Of a stretch of DNA of 64,000 nt, positions 31,689-42,705 are shown piece by piece. Both the position numbers and the translations under genes were made by a program. The notes beneath the pieces were generated by a model, which did no database searches, was not told where the DNA came from, and saw nothing but the letters and a program-made list of their open reading frames with translations. Source of the stretch: Erinaceus europaeus (taxonomy: Eukaryota; Chordata; Mammalia; Eulipotyphla; Erinaceidae); the NCBI RefSeq assembly GCF_950295315.1, contig NC_080179.1:67821961-67885960 (forward strand), given 5' to 3'. Numbering within the stretch: the stretch's first letter is position 1; each line of letters starts with the position of its first letter.

Positions 31689-34600
31689 ATGGCGTTAAAA
31701 TATCTTCAATCTTTGATATCAATAAATGTCAATGGCCTGAATTCACCTATTAAAAGACACAGAGTAGGAAGATGGATCAGAAAACACAACCCAACAATAT
31801 GCTGTCTACAGGAAACCCACCTAACCCAACAAGACAAACACAGACTTAAAGTGAAAGGATAGAAAACTATCATACAAGCCAATGGCCCACAAAAAAGGGC
31901 AGGAACAGCTATTCTCATATCTGACATGATAGACTTTAAAATAGATAAGATTTAAAAAGATAGGAATGGACACTACTTAGTGCTCAGAGGATCAGTCAAT
32001 CAAGAGGACTTAACAATTATTAACATCTCTGCACCCAATGAGAAGCCATCTAAATATATCAAACTTCTACTGAAAGAGCTACAGCAATATATTAACAGTA
32101 ACACAATCAAAGTAGGGGACTTCAACACCCCACTATCTCAACTTGACAGATCATCCAGGAAGAAAATCAGTAAAGACATAAGGGAGCTATATGAAGAGAT
32201 AGATAAACTAGAACTATTGGACATTTTCAGAGTCATTCATCCCAAGAAACTGGAATACACATTTTACTCAAATCCACATAGATCATTCTCAAGGATAGAC
32301 CATATGTTAGGCCACAAAGACAGCATCAGCCAATTCAAGAGCATTGAAATCATCCCAAGCATCTTCTCAGATCACAGTGGAATTAAACTAACACTTATCA
32401 ACAAAAGATTACTAACAGTCCCAAAATGTGGAAGCTCAACAGTACACTTCTTAACAACTTCTGGGTCAAAGAGGAAATCAAGGAAGAAATCAAAATGTTT
32501 CGAGAGTTCAATGAAAATGAAGACACAAGCTATCAAAATATTTGGGACACAGCTAAAGCAGTCCTAAGAGGCAAGTTCATAGCTATACCAGCACACATTA
32601 GGAAACAAGAAAAAGCACAAATAAACAGCCTGATTGCACATCTTAAAGACATAGAAGAAGAAGAACAAAGGAACCCTAAAGCAACGAGAAGGTCAGAAAT
32701 CACTAAAGTTAGGGCAGAAATAAATAACATTGAGAATAGGAAAACCATACAAAAGATCAATGAAAGTAAATGTTGGTTCTTCGAAAGAGTAAACAAAATC
32801 AACAAACCTTTAGCCAGACTCACAAAACACAAAAGGGAGAAGACCCAAATAAATCGGATAGTAAATGAAAGAGGAGATATCACAACAGACGCCGCAGAAA
32901 TTCAACATATCATGTGAGGCTTCTATGAACAACTATATGCCACCAAGCTAGAGAACATGGAATAAATGGATGATTTCCTAGATACCTACCAACTTCCAAA
33001 ACTAAGTAAAGAGGAAGTGGATAACATGAACAGGCCCATCACAGCTAATGAAATTGAAACAGTTATCAAAAATCTCCCCAAAAATAAAAGTCCTGGACCA
33101 GATGGTTTTACAAATGAATTCTACAAAACCTTAAAAGAAGAACTAATTCCTCTACTTTTAAAAATCTTCCAGAAGATTGAAGACACTGGAATACTCCCTG
33201 CCAGCTTCTATGAAGCCGACATCACCCTGATACCAAAAGCAGACAGGGACACAACCAAAAAAGAAAACTACAGACCAATATCTCTGATGAACATAGATGC
33301 GAAAATATTAAACAAAATTCTAGCCAACCGGATACAGCAGTATATCAAAAAGATTGTTCATCATGACCAAGTGGGGTTTATCCCAGGCATGCAAGGTTGG
33401 TTTAATATACGTAAATCAATCAATGTGATCCACCACATCAACAAAAGCAAGACCAAAAACCACATGGTCATATCAATAGATGCAGAGAAAGCCTTTGACA
33501 AAATACAACATCCCTTTATGATCAAAACACTACAAAAAATGGGAATAGATGGAAAATTCCTCAAGATAGTGGAGTCTATATATAGCAAACCTACAGCCAA
33601 CATCATACTCAATGGTGAAAAACTGGAAGCATTTCCACTCAGATCAGGTACTAGACAGGGCTGCCCACTATCACCATTACTATTCAACATAGTGTTGGAA
33701 GTTCTTGCCATAGCAATCAGGCAGGAGCAAGGAATTAAAGGGATACAGATTGGAAGAGAAGAAATCAAACTCTCCTTATTTGCAGATGACATGATAGTAT
33801 ACATAGAAAAACATAAAGAATCCAGCAAGAAGCTTTTGGAAATCATCAGGCAATACAGTAAGGTGTCAGGCTATAAAATTAACATTCAAAAGTCAGTAGC
33901 ATTCCTCTATGCAAACACTAAGTTAGAAGAAATTGAAATCCAGAAATCAGTTCCTTTTACTATAGCAACAACAACAATAAAATATCTAGGAGGAAATCTA
34001 ACCAAAGAAGTGAAAGACTTGTATACTGAAAATTATGAGTCACTACTCAAAGAAATTGAAAAAGACACAAAGAAGTGGAAAGATATTCCATGTTCATGGG
34101 TTGGAAGAATTAACATCATCAGAATGAATATATTACCCAGAGCCATCTACAAATTTAATGCTATCCCCATCAAGATCCCAAGCACATTTTTTAGGAGAAT
34201 AGAAAAAATGCTACAAATGTTTATCTGCAACCAGAAAAGACCTAGAATTGCCAAAACAATCTTGAGAAAAAAGAACAGAACCGGAGGCATCACACTCCCA
34301 GATCTCAAACTGTATTATAGGGCCATTGTCATCAAAACTGCTTGGTACTGGAACATGAATAGACACACTGACCAGTGGAATAGAATTGAGAGCCCAGAAA
34401 TGAGCTCCCACACCTATGGAAATCTAATCTTTGACAAAGGAGCCCAGACTATTAAGTGGGGAAAGGGGAGTCTCTTCAACAAATGGTGTTGGAAACAATG
34501 GGTTGAAACATGCAGAAGAATGAAACTGAATCACTGTATTTCACCAAATACAAAAGCAAATTCCAAGTGGATCAAGGACTTGGATGTTAGACCACAAACT

Positions 34601-35509
34601 ATCAGATACTTAGAGGAAAATATTGGCAGAACCTCTTTCCGTATAAATTTTAAAGACATTTTCAATGAAACGAATCCAATTACAAAGAAGACTAAGACAA
34701 GTATAAACCTATGGGACTACATCAAATTAAAAAGCTTCTTCACAGCAAAAGAAACCACTACCCAAACTAAAAGACCCCTCATAGAATGGGAGATCTTTAC
34801 ATGCTATACATCAGATAAGAGTTTAATAACCAACATATATAAAGAGCTTGCCAGACTCAACAACAAGACAACAAATAACCCCATCCAAAAATGGGGGGAG
34901 GACTTGGACAGAATATTCACCACAGAAGAGATCCAAAAGGCTGAGAAACACATGAAAAAATGCTCCAAGTCTCTGATTGTCAGAGAAATGCAAATCAAGA
35001 CAACAATGAGATATCACTTCACTCCTGTGAGAATGTCATCATCAGAAAAGGTAACAGCAGCAAATGCTGGAGAGGGTATGGGGTCAAAGGAACCCTCCTA
35101 CACTGCTGGTGGGAATGAATGCAAATTGGTCCAACCTCTGTGGAGAACAGTCTGGAGAACTCTCAGATGGCTAGAAATGGACCTACCCTATGACCCTGCA
35201 ATTCCCCTCCTGGGGATATATCCTAAGGAACCCAACACATCCATCCAAAAAGATCTGTGTACACATCTGTTCTTGGCAGCACAATTCGTAATAGCCAAAA
35301 CCTGGAAGCAACCCAGGTGTCCAACAACAGATGAGTGGCTGAGCAAGTTGTGGTCTATATACACAATGGAATACTACTCAGCTGTAAAAAATGGTGACTT
35401 CACCGTTTTCAGCCGATCTTGGATGGACCTTGAAAAAATCATGTTGAGTGAAATCAGTCAGAAACAGAAGGATGAATATGGGATGATCTCACTCTCAGGC
35501 AGAAGTTGA
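31689..35509 (+). pseudogene. L1-B ORF2, several lesions
   Basis: Starts at 31689 like L1-A. Lesions by comparison: TGG to TAG at 31860; a TAA near 31950; a four-base loss near 32410; CGA to TGA at 32915; a TAA near 32952. After this the frame is open from 32966 to 35509 for 847 codons, including the reverse transcriptase LFADDM (FADD at 33779-33790). Between about 35038 and 35120 two indels shift the frame out and back, replacing the C-terminal cysteine motif seen in L1-A with unrelated residues ([13 protein letters not shown]...). Ends LSGRS. The endonuclease is disabled by the early stops. Confidence 0.93.
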
Positions 35510-35859
35510 AACACAAGATCAGAAAAGAAAACACAGGCAGAACCTGAAATGGAATTGGCGTATTGCACCAAAGTAAAAGACTCTGAGGTGGGTGGGTGGG
35601 GAGAATACAGGTCCATGAAGGATGATAAATGACATAGTGGGGGTTGTATTGTTAAATGGGAAACTGGGGAATGTTATGCATGTACAAACTATTGTATTTA
35701 CTGTTGAATGTAAAACATTAATTCCCCAATAAAGAAATAAATTTAAAAAAAGAAAGAAAGAAAGAAAAAGGGGAGGAATGGCTGCCATGATGGTGGAGTC
35801 ACACAAGCACCAAGCTCCAATGATAACCCTGGTGACAAAATCAATCAGTCAATCAATCA

Positions 35860-36070
35860 ATCTGTAGAAAGAGCTCACCAGGACAGATGTGTGCTTTCCC
35901 ATGTGTGAGACCCATATTCAAACCTTGACGCCACATTTGAAGGTACTAAGGCACTAGAGGAAGCTTTGGTGCTGTGATCTACCTCTCTTGTCTGTCTTTC
36001 TCTGGATGTAAAACTGGCCAGGAATTGTGAAATTGTGCATGTGTGAGGCCCAATTCAACAACAACAAAAA
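35860..36070 (+). mobile_element. tRNA-derived SINE, diverged type
   Basis: AGAAAGAGCTCACCAGGACAG head, ATTCAAACCTTGACG B box, TGTGATCTACCTCTC and a tail GAAATTGTGCATGTGTGAGG. Preceded by a short (TCAA)n run at 35840-35862. Confidence 0.65.
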
Positions 36071-36268
36071 CACTTTTATTTCCTACTTCCTGTGTAGACA
36101 CCAACTCTCCTTTGGCATTTGTTAGCCATAATTGCCCAGAAAAAGAATGTCAACAATACTAAACTAACCTTCAGAATCCTCTGATTAAAGACCACTCCCT
36201 CCCAGCTCAGCAAATATGCTAATTGTTAATTAGGAAACCCACCCCCAATTTCCTCCTGGATGATACTT

Positions 36269-36514
36269 TTTTATATTTATTTATTTATTCCCTTTTTGTT
36301 GCCCTTGTAGTTTTATTGTTGTAGTTATTATTGTTGTTGTTGTTGTTGGATAGTACAGAGAGAAATAGAGAGAGGAGGGGAAGACAGAGAGGGGGAGAGA
36401 AAGATAGACACCTGCAGACCTGCTTCAGCACCTGTGAAGTGACCCCCCTGCAGGTGGGGAGACAGGGACTCAAACCAGGATCCTTACGCCGGTCCTTGTG
36501 CTTTGCGCCACGTG
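36269..36514 (-). mobile_element. SINE-A, 16-bp target duplication
   Basis: CTCCTGGATGATACTT at 36253-36268 and 36515-36530. Body and tail as for other SINE-A copies; the head ends at CTTTGCGCCACGTG, so it is slightly truncated. Confidence 0.93.
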
Positions 36515-36601
36515 CTCCTGGATGATACTTATCCACATCCTCCACCCCCATTGCAGCCCACCCCATGTGCCCTACCATGCCCCACCTCCCCCCAACCTAC
36601 C

Positions 36602-36602
36602 A

Positions 36603-36658
<56 letters not shown>
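36602..36658. repeat. (CA)n microsatellite
   Basis: About 27 uninterrupted CA units, likely polymorphic. Confidence 0.97.
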
Positions 36659-36661
<3 letters not shown>

Positions 36662-36889
36662 CTGATGGATTTTGGACACTGAGTGAGCATTTCTCTCAAC
36701 AAGCCCTGCACTCAGCCAGCACAGACACTTTCCCCTCCTGTATGGTACTCATTCACTAATGACCACCTTCCCTAGGCTTCACACACAGTGAAGGCAAAAT
36801 CAGGACGGGGAGCCAACAAGTGAATTGCTCATCTCCAGTGTACAAATTTCTTAATGAAGTGAGAACAAGTCAGCAACTAGCCCAATAGT

Positions 36890-37307
36890 GAAAAAGTCAC
36901 TTCCAAGGTGCATTGTTTACACTCAGAATAAATACACTCTGCCTGGCCTCTTACTGGTCAATTGACACAAGTCCACATGAAAAAAGAGCTTAATAAATCA
37001 GGACACATGAAATCATACACAGTTTGAACATTTTGTGGTCTGTGCTATGTGTTAGGTATTATATGAAGTCTGGTACTATGAGCTCAAGGTCTAATGGGGA
37101 AAAAGTCACTTCCAAGGTGCACTGTTTACACTCGGAATAAATACACTCTGCCTGGCCTCTTACTGGTCAATTGACACAAGTCCACATGAAGAAAGAGCTT
37201 AATAAATCAGGACACATGAAATCATACACAGTTTGAACGTTTTGTGGTCTGTGCTATGTGTTAGGTACTATATGAAGTCTGGTACCATGAGATCAAGGTC
37301 TAATGGG
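36890..37307 (+). repeat. 209-bp tandem duplication
   Basis: GAAAAAGTCACTTCCAAGG starts unit 1 at 36890 and unit 2 at 37099; both run to CTAATGGGG (37098 and 37307). I count about eight differences between the units. The unit itself matches no family that I know. It is a local head-to-tail duplication. Confidence 0.93.
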
Positions 37308-37970
37308 GACAAATGAGTGTGTATATGACAGGTGCTTGGGGTCTCTCAACTGGGATGAAGACCTGAAGGACTTAGGTGGGAACAACATTAGGCAGGAGTA
37401 GAGTAACTTGAGGACTGTGGTTTTAGACGGAGAGAACAGGAAATGCAAAAACCCAGAGGCAGAGGTGTGTCTGCACCAACTTGTGTCTATTGGTAGAGCT
37501 GAATCTATGCTTCTCCCAAAATCATATTCAATCCCGTCATGTTGAGATCCTTAATTATTCATGGAGAGAGTATTTATACCACAGAAGTTAACAAACTATG
37601 CAATAGGGCTTTTAGGCCTTTGAAAGTCAGCTGACAAACCCCAACACACCACTGCCTTGAGGTGACAAATAATGCATTAGCCTGAGGGAAATTGCCCAAA
37701 GGTCAATGTGTCCTCTGTTTAATCATGAAATTGATTAATCATGACAGTTGAGGCCAGGTGGGCTCTCAGGAATCATGTGATGAAATGCCTCAGTGCCGCA
37801 CAAGTGCATTTGGGAGTGAGGCAGTCTCACCAAGACTGTCCATGGGAGAATCTATTGTGCATGCTGGCCCAGCATCCATTTCTCTTCCAGTGAAAATGGT
37901 TCCTAGTTTAGTCAGGGCCAAAAGACTGGTTGATGGTACATGACTGTCTTACTGATGAAGGGAGCATGGT
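37308..37970. other. No recognised feature
   Basis: GGAAATGCAAAAACCCAGAGGC near 37440 recalls an ancient mammalian repeat whose name I am unsure of. A 61-codon frame at 37758-37943 has no domain. Confidence 0.35.
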
Positions 37971-37974
37971 CTAG

Positions 37975-38125
37975 TTACCTGGAGGGTAGTCCAGTGACAG
38001 AGTGCAGGACTTGCACTCATGAAATCCTAATTCATGGATCTCTGGTACTGCATATGCCCTAGAGGTGCTCTACTTCTCTCTCTCTCCCTCTCCCCCTCTC
38101 TCATTAAGGAAAGAAATCTTTTTCT
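37975..38125 (+). mobile_element. SINE-D
   Basis: GGAGGGTAGTCCAGTGACAG head and GCATATGCCCTAGAGGTGCTC body with a CT-rich tail and CTCATTAAGG; diverged from the 24.6 kb copy. Confidence 0.6.
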
Positions 38126-38563
38126 GAATGGGAAAGAGGAGAACAGCTTCTAATCTTCTAAGTGTCATCTCATAGTTGCTCTTGTATTGTTGGGTGGGGA
38201 GTTTCAAATCAAAGTCTTGTAGATTCAAGTGCAGGAGTCTTCATCAAAGTGTGGTCTTTGCACCACTGACACTGGAATCATTCAGAATAGTGGTTTTGAA
38301 AGACAGGCTATATAGTCACCTAATGTCTTAGGTACTGGGGAACAAAATGACAGACAGGATCAGTCAAATCCTCTTCTTAACTAGCTTCCAGTATGAGAGG
38401 CAGAGGGTATGAGAGCAAACATATTATTATTTTTTAATATTGTGATGTTAGGTAATGAGAGCTTTGGAGGAAATAAGGTAAGGTGTAAGGTGTAACAGTA
38501 AGGGTCAGGCAGTTGGGGTAAGTCGGCAAGAGGTTCAGTGTTTTCTGTAGACTAGATGATCAA
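38126..38563. other. Mostly unplaced; MER5A-like piece at 38228-38285
   Basis: CAAAGTGTGGTCTTTGCACC and CACTGGAATCATTCAG resemble one end of MER5A. The remainder may be an ancient repeat (CTGGGGAACAAAATGACAGACAGG) that I cannot name. Confidence 0.4.
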
Positions 38564-38577
38564 GAAAGGCAACATTT

Positions 38578-38924
38578 TGGGGGTTGGGCGGTAGTACAGC
38601 AGGTTAAGTGCACGTGGTGCAAAAATGCAAGGACCAGAGTAAGGATCCCGATTCGAGCCCCTGGCTCCCCACCTGCAGGGGGGATCCCTTCACAGGTGGT
38701 GATACAGGTCTGCAGATGTCTTTCTCTCTCCCTCTCTGTCTCCCCTCCACTCTCCATTTCTCTCTGTCCTATCTAACAACAACAACAATGGCAACAATAA
38801 CAATAAGAATGACAACAACAGCAAGGGCAACAAAATGGGAAAAAATGGCTTCCAGGAGCAGTGGATATGTAGTGCAGGCACCGAGCCCCAGCAATGACCC
38901 TGGAGGCAAAAGAAATTTTTTTTT
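38578..38924 (+). mobile_element. SINE-A with 3' extension, complete, 13-bp target duplication
   Basis: AAAGGCAACATTT at 38565-38577 and 38925-38937 gives exact limits and a length of 347 bp. Order: tRNA-like head (TAGTACAGCAGGTTAAGTGC), B box CGATTCGAGCCCC, CACCTGCAGG body, AACAACAATGGC tail region, then GGCTTCCAGGAGCAGTGG...CCCTGGAGGCAAAAG. This copy proves that the extension is part of the mobile unit. Confidence 0.94.
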
Positions 38925-39084
38925 AAAGGCAACATTTCAACTGTGATGCCTATCCTCCTACCCCACCACAGAACTCTTATTCAAGATAACATTCACAAAA
39001 ACTGGAATGAACTTTAGTCTTGCTAAGTATGTGAAATGAAAAACAAAATTAGGGGTTTAGTTTTGCTGAGTATTTTGTTTTCTT

Positions 39085-39297
39085 TCTTGTTTTTTCCTCT
39101 GTAATTTGGTAGGACAGAGAGAAATTGAGAGAGGAAAGGGAGATAGAAAAGGGGAGAGGGAGAGAAAGAAGCCTGCAGCACTGCTTCACTCACTTCCTCT
39201 CCAGCACCCCCTGCAGGTGGGGACCAAGGGCTTGAACTCAGGTCCTTGCACATGATAACACAGGCACTTAACTGGGTACACCACCACTCAGTATGCT
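39085..39297 (-). mobile_element. SINE-B
   Basis: GTAGGACAGAGAGAAATTGAG, CCCCCTGCAGGTGGGGACC, CTTGAACTCAGGTCC, head GGTACACCACCACTCAG. Confidence 0.85.
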
Positions 39298-39349
39298 TGT
39301 TTGGAATGTAATTCAAATTATGAGATTTTATTTAATTTTTAATCAATTA

Positions 39350-39450
39350 GTTTACTAATTTTGCCACCAGGATTATCACTGGGACTCGGTATCTGCAGGA
39401 TTCCACTCTTTCTGATGACCATGTTTTATAGAGCATTAGAGACAGACTGA
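39350..39450 (-). mobile_element. SINE 3' extension fragment
   Basis: TTTTGCCACCAGGATTATCAC and GGATTCCACTCTTTCTGATG are the reversed extension; it merges into a GA run and then L1-X. Confidence 0.65.
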
Positions 39451-39611
39451 GATAAAAGAGAGAGAGAGAGAGAGACAGGCTGGGAGTATGGATCAACCTG
39501 TCAATGCCCATGTTCAGCAGGGAAGCAATTACAGAAGCCAGACCTTCCACCTTTTGCATCCCATGATGACCTGGGTTCATATTCCCAAAGGGATAAAGAA
39601 TAGGAAGGCTA

Positions 39612-39890
39612 AGGGAGTCAGGCGGTAGCGCAGCTGGTTAAGTGCACATGGCGCAAAGCGCAAGGATCCTGGTTCAAGCCCCTGGCTCCCCACCTGCGGG
39701 GGAGTCGCTTCACAGGCAGTGAAGCAGGTCTGCAGGTGTCTGTCTTTCTCTCCCCCTCTCTGTATTCCCCTCCTCTCTCCATTTCTCTCTGTCCTATCCA
39801 ACAATGACGACATCAACAATAATAACTACAACAACAACAAAAACAACAAGGGCAACAAAAAGGAAATTAAAAAAAATAAATATTAAAACA
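39612..39890 (+). mobile_element. SINE-A, target duplication shared with next SINE
   Basis: AAAGAATAGGAAGGCTA at 39595-39611 and AAAGAATAGGAAGTCTA at 39891-39907 flank it. Complete head and CAACAAGGGCAACAAAAAGG tail. Confidence 0.93.
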
Positions 39891-39907
39891 AAAGAATAGG
39901 AAGTCTA

Positions 39908-40131
39908 GGGGCCGGGTGGTGGCACACCTCATTGAGTGCACATGTGACAGTGCTCAAGGACCCTGGTTGGAGCCCCCAATCCCTGTCTGCAAGGGGAAAG
40001 CTTAGCGAGTGGTGAAGCAGGGCTGCAGGTGTCTCTCTCTGTCTCTCTTCCTATCACCCCCTTCCCTCTCAATTTCTAACCATCTCTATCCAATAAATAA
40101 ATAAAGATAAAAACAACAAACAACAGCAAAA
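39908..40131 (+). mobile_element. SINE-B inserted at the same target
   Basis: GGGGCCGGGTGGTGGCACAC head to CAATAAATAAATAAAG tail. Its flanks are 39891-39907 and 40132-40148 (AAAGAATAGGAAGGCTA), i.e. the duplication made by the neighbouring SINE-A. Confidence 0.93.
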
Positions 40132-40250
40132 AAAGAATAGGAAGGCTATCAGGGGAGGGGGTAGAATACAGAATTCTGGTGGTAGCAACTGTGTGGAATT
40201 GTACCCCTTATCCTATGGTCTTGACAGTGTTTCCATTTTATAAATAAAAA

Positions 40251-40254
40251 TTAA

Positions 40255-40288
<34 letters not shown>

Positions 40289-40320
40289 AGGGAGAGGAAG
40301 GAGAAGGAGGAGGAGGAGAA
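40251..40320. repeat. GA/GGA-rich purine tract
   Basis: (GA)n passing to GGGAGGGAGAGGGAGAGG and GGAGGAGG on one strand; could form a triplex or quadruplex, by inference only. Confidence 0.85.
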
Positions 40321-40324
40321 AACC

Positions 40325-40432
40325 TAAATCACTGTGAAATTTCGCTGTAGGAGGGGAATGAGGGACTTGAACCCTGGATCCTTAGGCATGGTTACATGTT
40401 AACTCTACTAAGTGACACACTCCTGGGTGCCT
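40325..40432 (-). mobile_element. SINE-B, truncated and diverged
   Basis: GACTTGAACCCTGGATCC, ATGGTTACATGTTAACTC and a GACACACTCCTGG head; the body side runs into the purine tract. Confidence 0.6.
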
Positions 40433-41030
40433 AAATTAAGAAGATTTTTAGCTATATACTTACAAGTTTTACTAGTCTTGTCAGTCACAGTACCCACCAT
40501 GGTTAATGGGAACAACCCCATTCACTGACTCAGATGACAGTCTGCCAAAACTACCTCAAGGTCCCGTTCCCTGCTGGGATGTGTATCTAGTTATACAGGG
40601 GCAGATGCACCTTCCTGTGCCCTTCCAGAAGCTAGAATGGGGAGATACTTGGGAATGAGGCCAGGAGCAGCCCCAATTGGAACTGAAAGGCTGTGCTCAG
40701 AGCAGGATGGGAAGCACAGTGACCTCTGGGTCTGCACTGGCCAGAGAAGTAAGGGAAGTAGGAACTGTGAGTAAGAGAAAGAAATGAAGACTCAGAAGAA
40801 GCACTGAGCAGCTAGCGGAGTACATGGATTTCAGGCCACAGGTGTGAACCCAACAACTAATGCTTCCACCTGACTGCTCCAATTTCTGGCCTTCCTGTGA
40901 CTAGGGTACTTGGTTTATCCTGGGCTCCCAGTTAAAAAAAAAAAAAATCAGTAGCAGCAGCAATAGAAGCACTTGTCCCAATACACTTCTGTTGAGGTGA
41001 CATGAGGTCACTAAACTATTTGTAGTTTGT
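40433..41030. other. No recognised feature
   Basis: Unplaced sequence with a 13-base A run at 40933-40945. Confidence 0.4.
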
Positions 41031-41034
41031 TGGT

Positions 41035-41268
41035 TGTTTGTTGCCCTCAGGCTTATTGCTGGGACTCAGTGGCTGCACAACTCCACCACTATTTTTTTTT
41101 TAGTAGAAGGTGAGAGACAGAAAAGGAGGACACTGCAGCACTGCTCTGCCACTCACACAACTTCTCCCCTGCGGCTGCTCTCCTCTGGTGACCAGGAGGC
41201 TCAAACCCATGTCCTCTCTCTCGCTTGGTAATGTGTGCTTTACCTTGTGAGCCACCCCCCAGCCTCCT
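41035..41268 (-). mobile_element. SINE-B with 3' extension
   Basis: GCCCTCAGGCTTATTGCTGG and CAACTCCACCACTATT (extension), GCTCAAACCCATGTCC (reversed B box) and a GTGAGCCACCCCCCAGCC head. Confidence 0.75.
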
Positions 41269-42439
41269 TATAATGTTATTTTGGATGACGCAATCATATG
41301 TAACTATAGGTAAGTTATACAGCCTCTTCATGTGTGTGCATGTGTGTGTAAAAGAGAGAGAGAGAGAGACCTCACGTGCACACACCTGAATGTATGTGCT
41401 TCCTGGCTGTAAGAGACATAAGACAGCCCTCTATTTACTCATCTTGCTGCCTTGTCACATCCCCAAGTAAAAGCTATGATTTCCAAATGGCCTTGGCACA
41501 TTTTTGTCTACTTTTCCACAGGGGGACAAGCATCTTCTGCAGGTCTGTGACAGCTTGATGAAGTTTACAATTCACTGATTGCAAATAGCAAGAAGTCTTT
41601 GCCGTAACTCCCCACATCCTTGAAGCCAGTGTTATTCTGATGAACTCTTACCATTGTCTAGTGGCTCCCTAGGAATAGTTTCTGAAAAGGCTTCAACATT
41701 GGCTCTTTCCCCAAAGACAGAGAAACAGAGTGTATAGATGGAAAAATACATCTGATGTCAGAACCCAACCCCAGACTCTTCAAGTAATATGAAACAGAAA
41801 TGTTTTGGAACAGCTGGGGTATCTAGCTCCAAAAATCAGCCAGTAGAAGCAACTTGGATAATGTTGATTTTTTTTTCTACAAACCGCTCTTTGAAATAAA
41901 CTGGACAGAGGTTCCTTTCACTTCCTTGGGAGTTTTTAGCAAAAAAAAGAAAGGGGGGCTTTATGAGCTCCAAACAGCCTCGGAGGCCATTCATACACTT
42001 CCTAGTGCTCGCCACCATTTCCCAGTGCTGATGGCCCTGAATGTGGCTTCTCACTGTCCTCATTGTCCCTTCTGGGTACTAGCCTGGCAGCTGAGCTCAC
42101 TGGCACTTATAGCCTTTGGGGTATGGGAAGAAATGGCCAGCAGACATGATCACAGAGAGTACAAAGGAAAGAGATGTGTCAGGAACAGTTGCAGTGGGAG
42201 ACAAAAAGCACAGCGCTGTGTATCCTCCCCGGATCCCAGGTCCTGTCTCCAGTGCTGGGCATTCCAGTAGAGAGTCAGGGTGAAACCCTGCTGGTGGGGA
42301 ACCAGGAAAGTTAGGCAGGCAGGGACCTCGTCCATGCTGCCTCCAGGAACAAGACCCATATTGCCTGCTTCTGTGAAGTAGCCCCCTCCCTGCTCCATAG
42401 CTGCTGGCACTCCACAGATTTTGCCTGCAGGAATACTCC
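41269..42439. other. No recognised feature
   Basis: About 1.2 kb with GT and GA runs near 41335-41372. A 138-codon plus frame at 41854-42270 and two overlapping minus frames occur; I see no signature domain, signal or splice support, so I call no gene. Confidence 0.4.
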
Positions 42440-42554
42440 ATCTTGGCTCACCTAGTAGTGTGTACATTATCGTGCTTGAGGACTATCCCAGGGGAGCAGT
42501 CACACTTAGGAAGTTTCATAAGGAGTAGAGCAGTGCTACAATCTCCCTCTCCCT

Positions 42555-42613
<59 letters not shown>

Positions 42614-42705
42614 CTCTCTCCCTCTTTCCCTACAGGGTTGTTGCTGGGCTCAGTGCCAGCACTACGAATCCACTGCTTCTGGCAGCTATTTTTAAAATCT
42701 CTTCC
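42440..42705 (+). mobile_element. SINE-B head joined to an inverted SINE extension across a CT tract
   Basis: GCTCACCTAGTAGTGTGTAC...GAGCAGTGCTACAATC is a plus-strand SINE-B head. A (CT)n tract at 42540-42625 follows. Then GGGTTGTTGCTGGGCTCAG and ACGAATCCACTGCTTC is the 3' extension in reverse orientation. Confidence 0.65.

Larger units (their letters stand above)
29857..35742 (+). mobile_element. L1-B, full-length LINE-1
   Basis: Same family as L1-A from AACTTCCAGAGGCGGAGC to AATAAAGAAATAAATTT, about 5.9 kb. 5' UTR 29857-30665 with an expanded (CTCCT)n tract, ORF1 from 30666, ORF2 from 31689, 3' UTR from 35510 with a G-rich run at 35586-35602. It has more lesions than L1-A, so it is probably the older or less fortunate insertion. 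The target duplication is obscured by the A-rich site. Confidence 0.95.
29655..35840 (+). mobile_element. SINE-B with 3' extension, host of the L1-B insertion
   Basis: The 5' part (29655-29856) has GGGTAGAGCACATGTTACC, GGTTCAAGCCC, a run of about 17 G at 29729-29746 and GGTGGAGCAGTGCTG. The 3' extension resumes at about 35745 as GGGGAGGAATGGCTGCC...CCAAGCTCCAATGATAACCCTGGTGAC. L1-B lies exactly in the A-rich joint between body and extension, where the run AAAAGAAAGG is repeated loosely on both sides. Confidence 0.78.
39455..40250 (+). mobile_element. L1-X 3' end carrying two nested SINEs
   Basis: GACAGGCTGGGAGTATGG, GAAGCAATTACAGAAGCCAG and ATTCCCAAAGGGATAAAGAAT precede the SINEs; GAAGGCTATCAGGGGAGGGG, GTGTGGAATTGTACCCC and TATAAATAAAAATT follow them. 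Removing both SINEs restores a normal L1-X end. Confidence 0.82.

Noticed and set aside
37308..38530. A named ancient DNA or LTR repeat
   Set aside because: Phrases such as GCAAAAACCCAGAGGC and CTGGGGAACAAAATGACAGACAGG look familiar, but I cannot assign a family with confidence without a library search.
41854..42270. 138-codon plus-strand frame as a possible gene
   Set aside because: No domain, no coding-like periodicity that I can see, overlapping long frames on the other strand, and no splice or promoter context. Chance frame is more likely.
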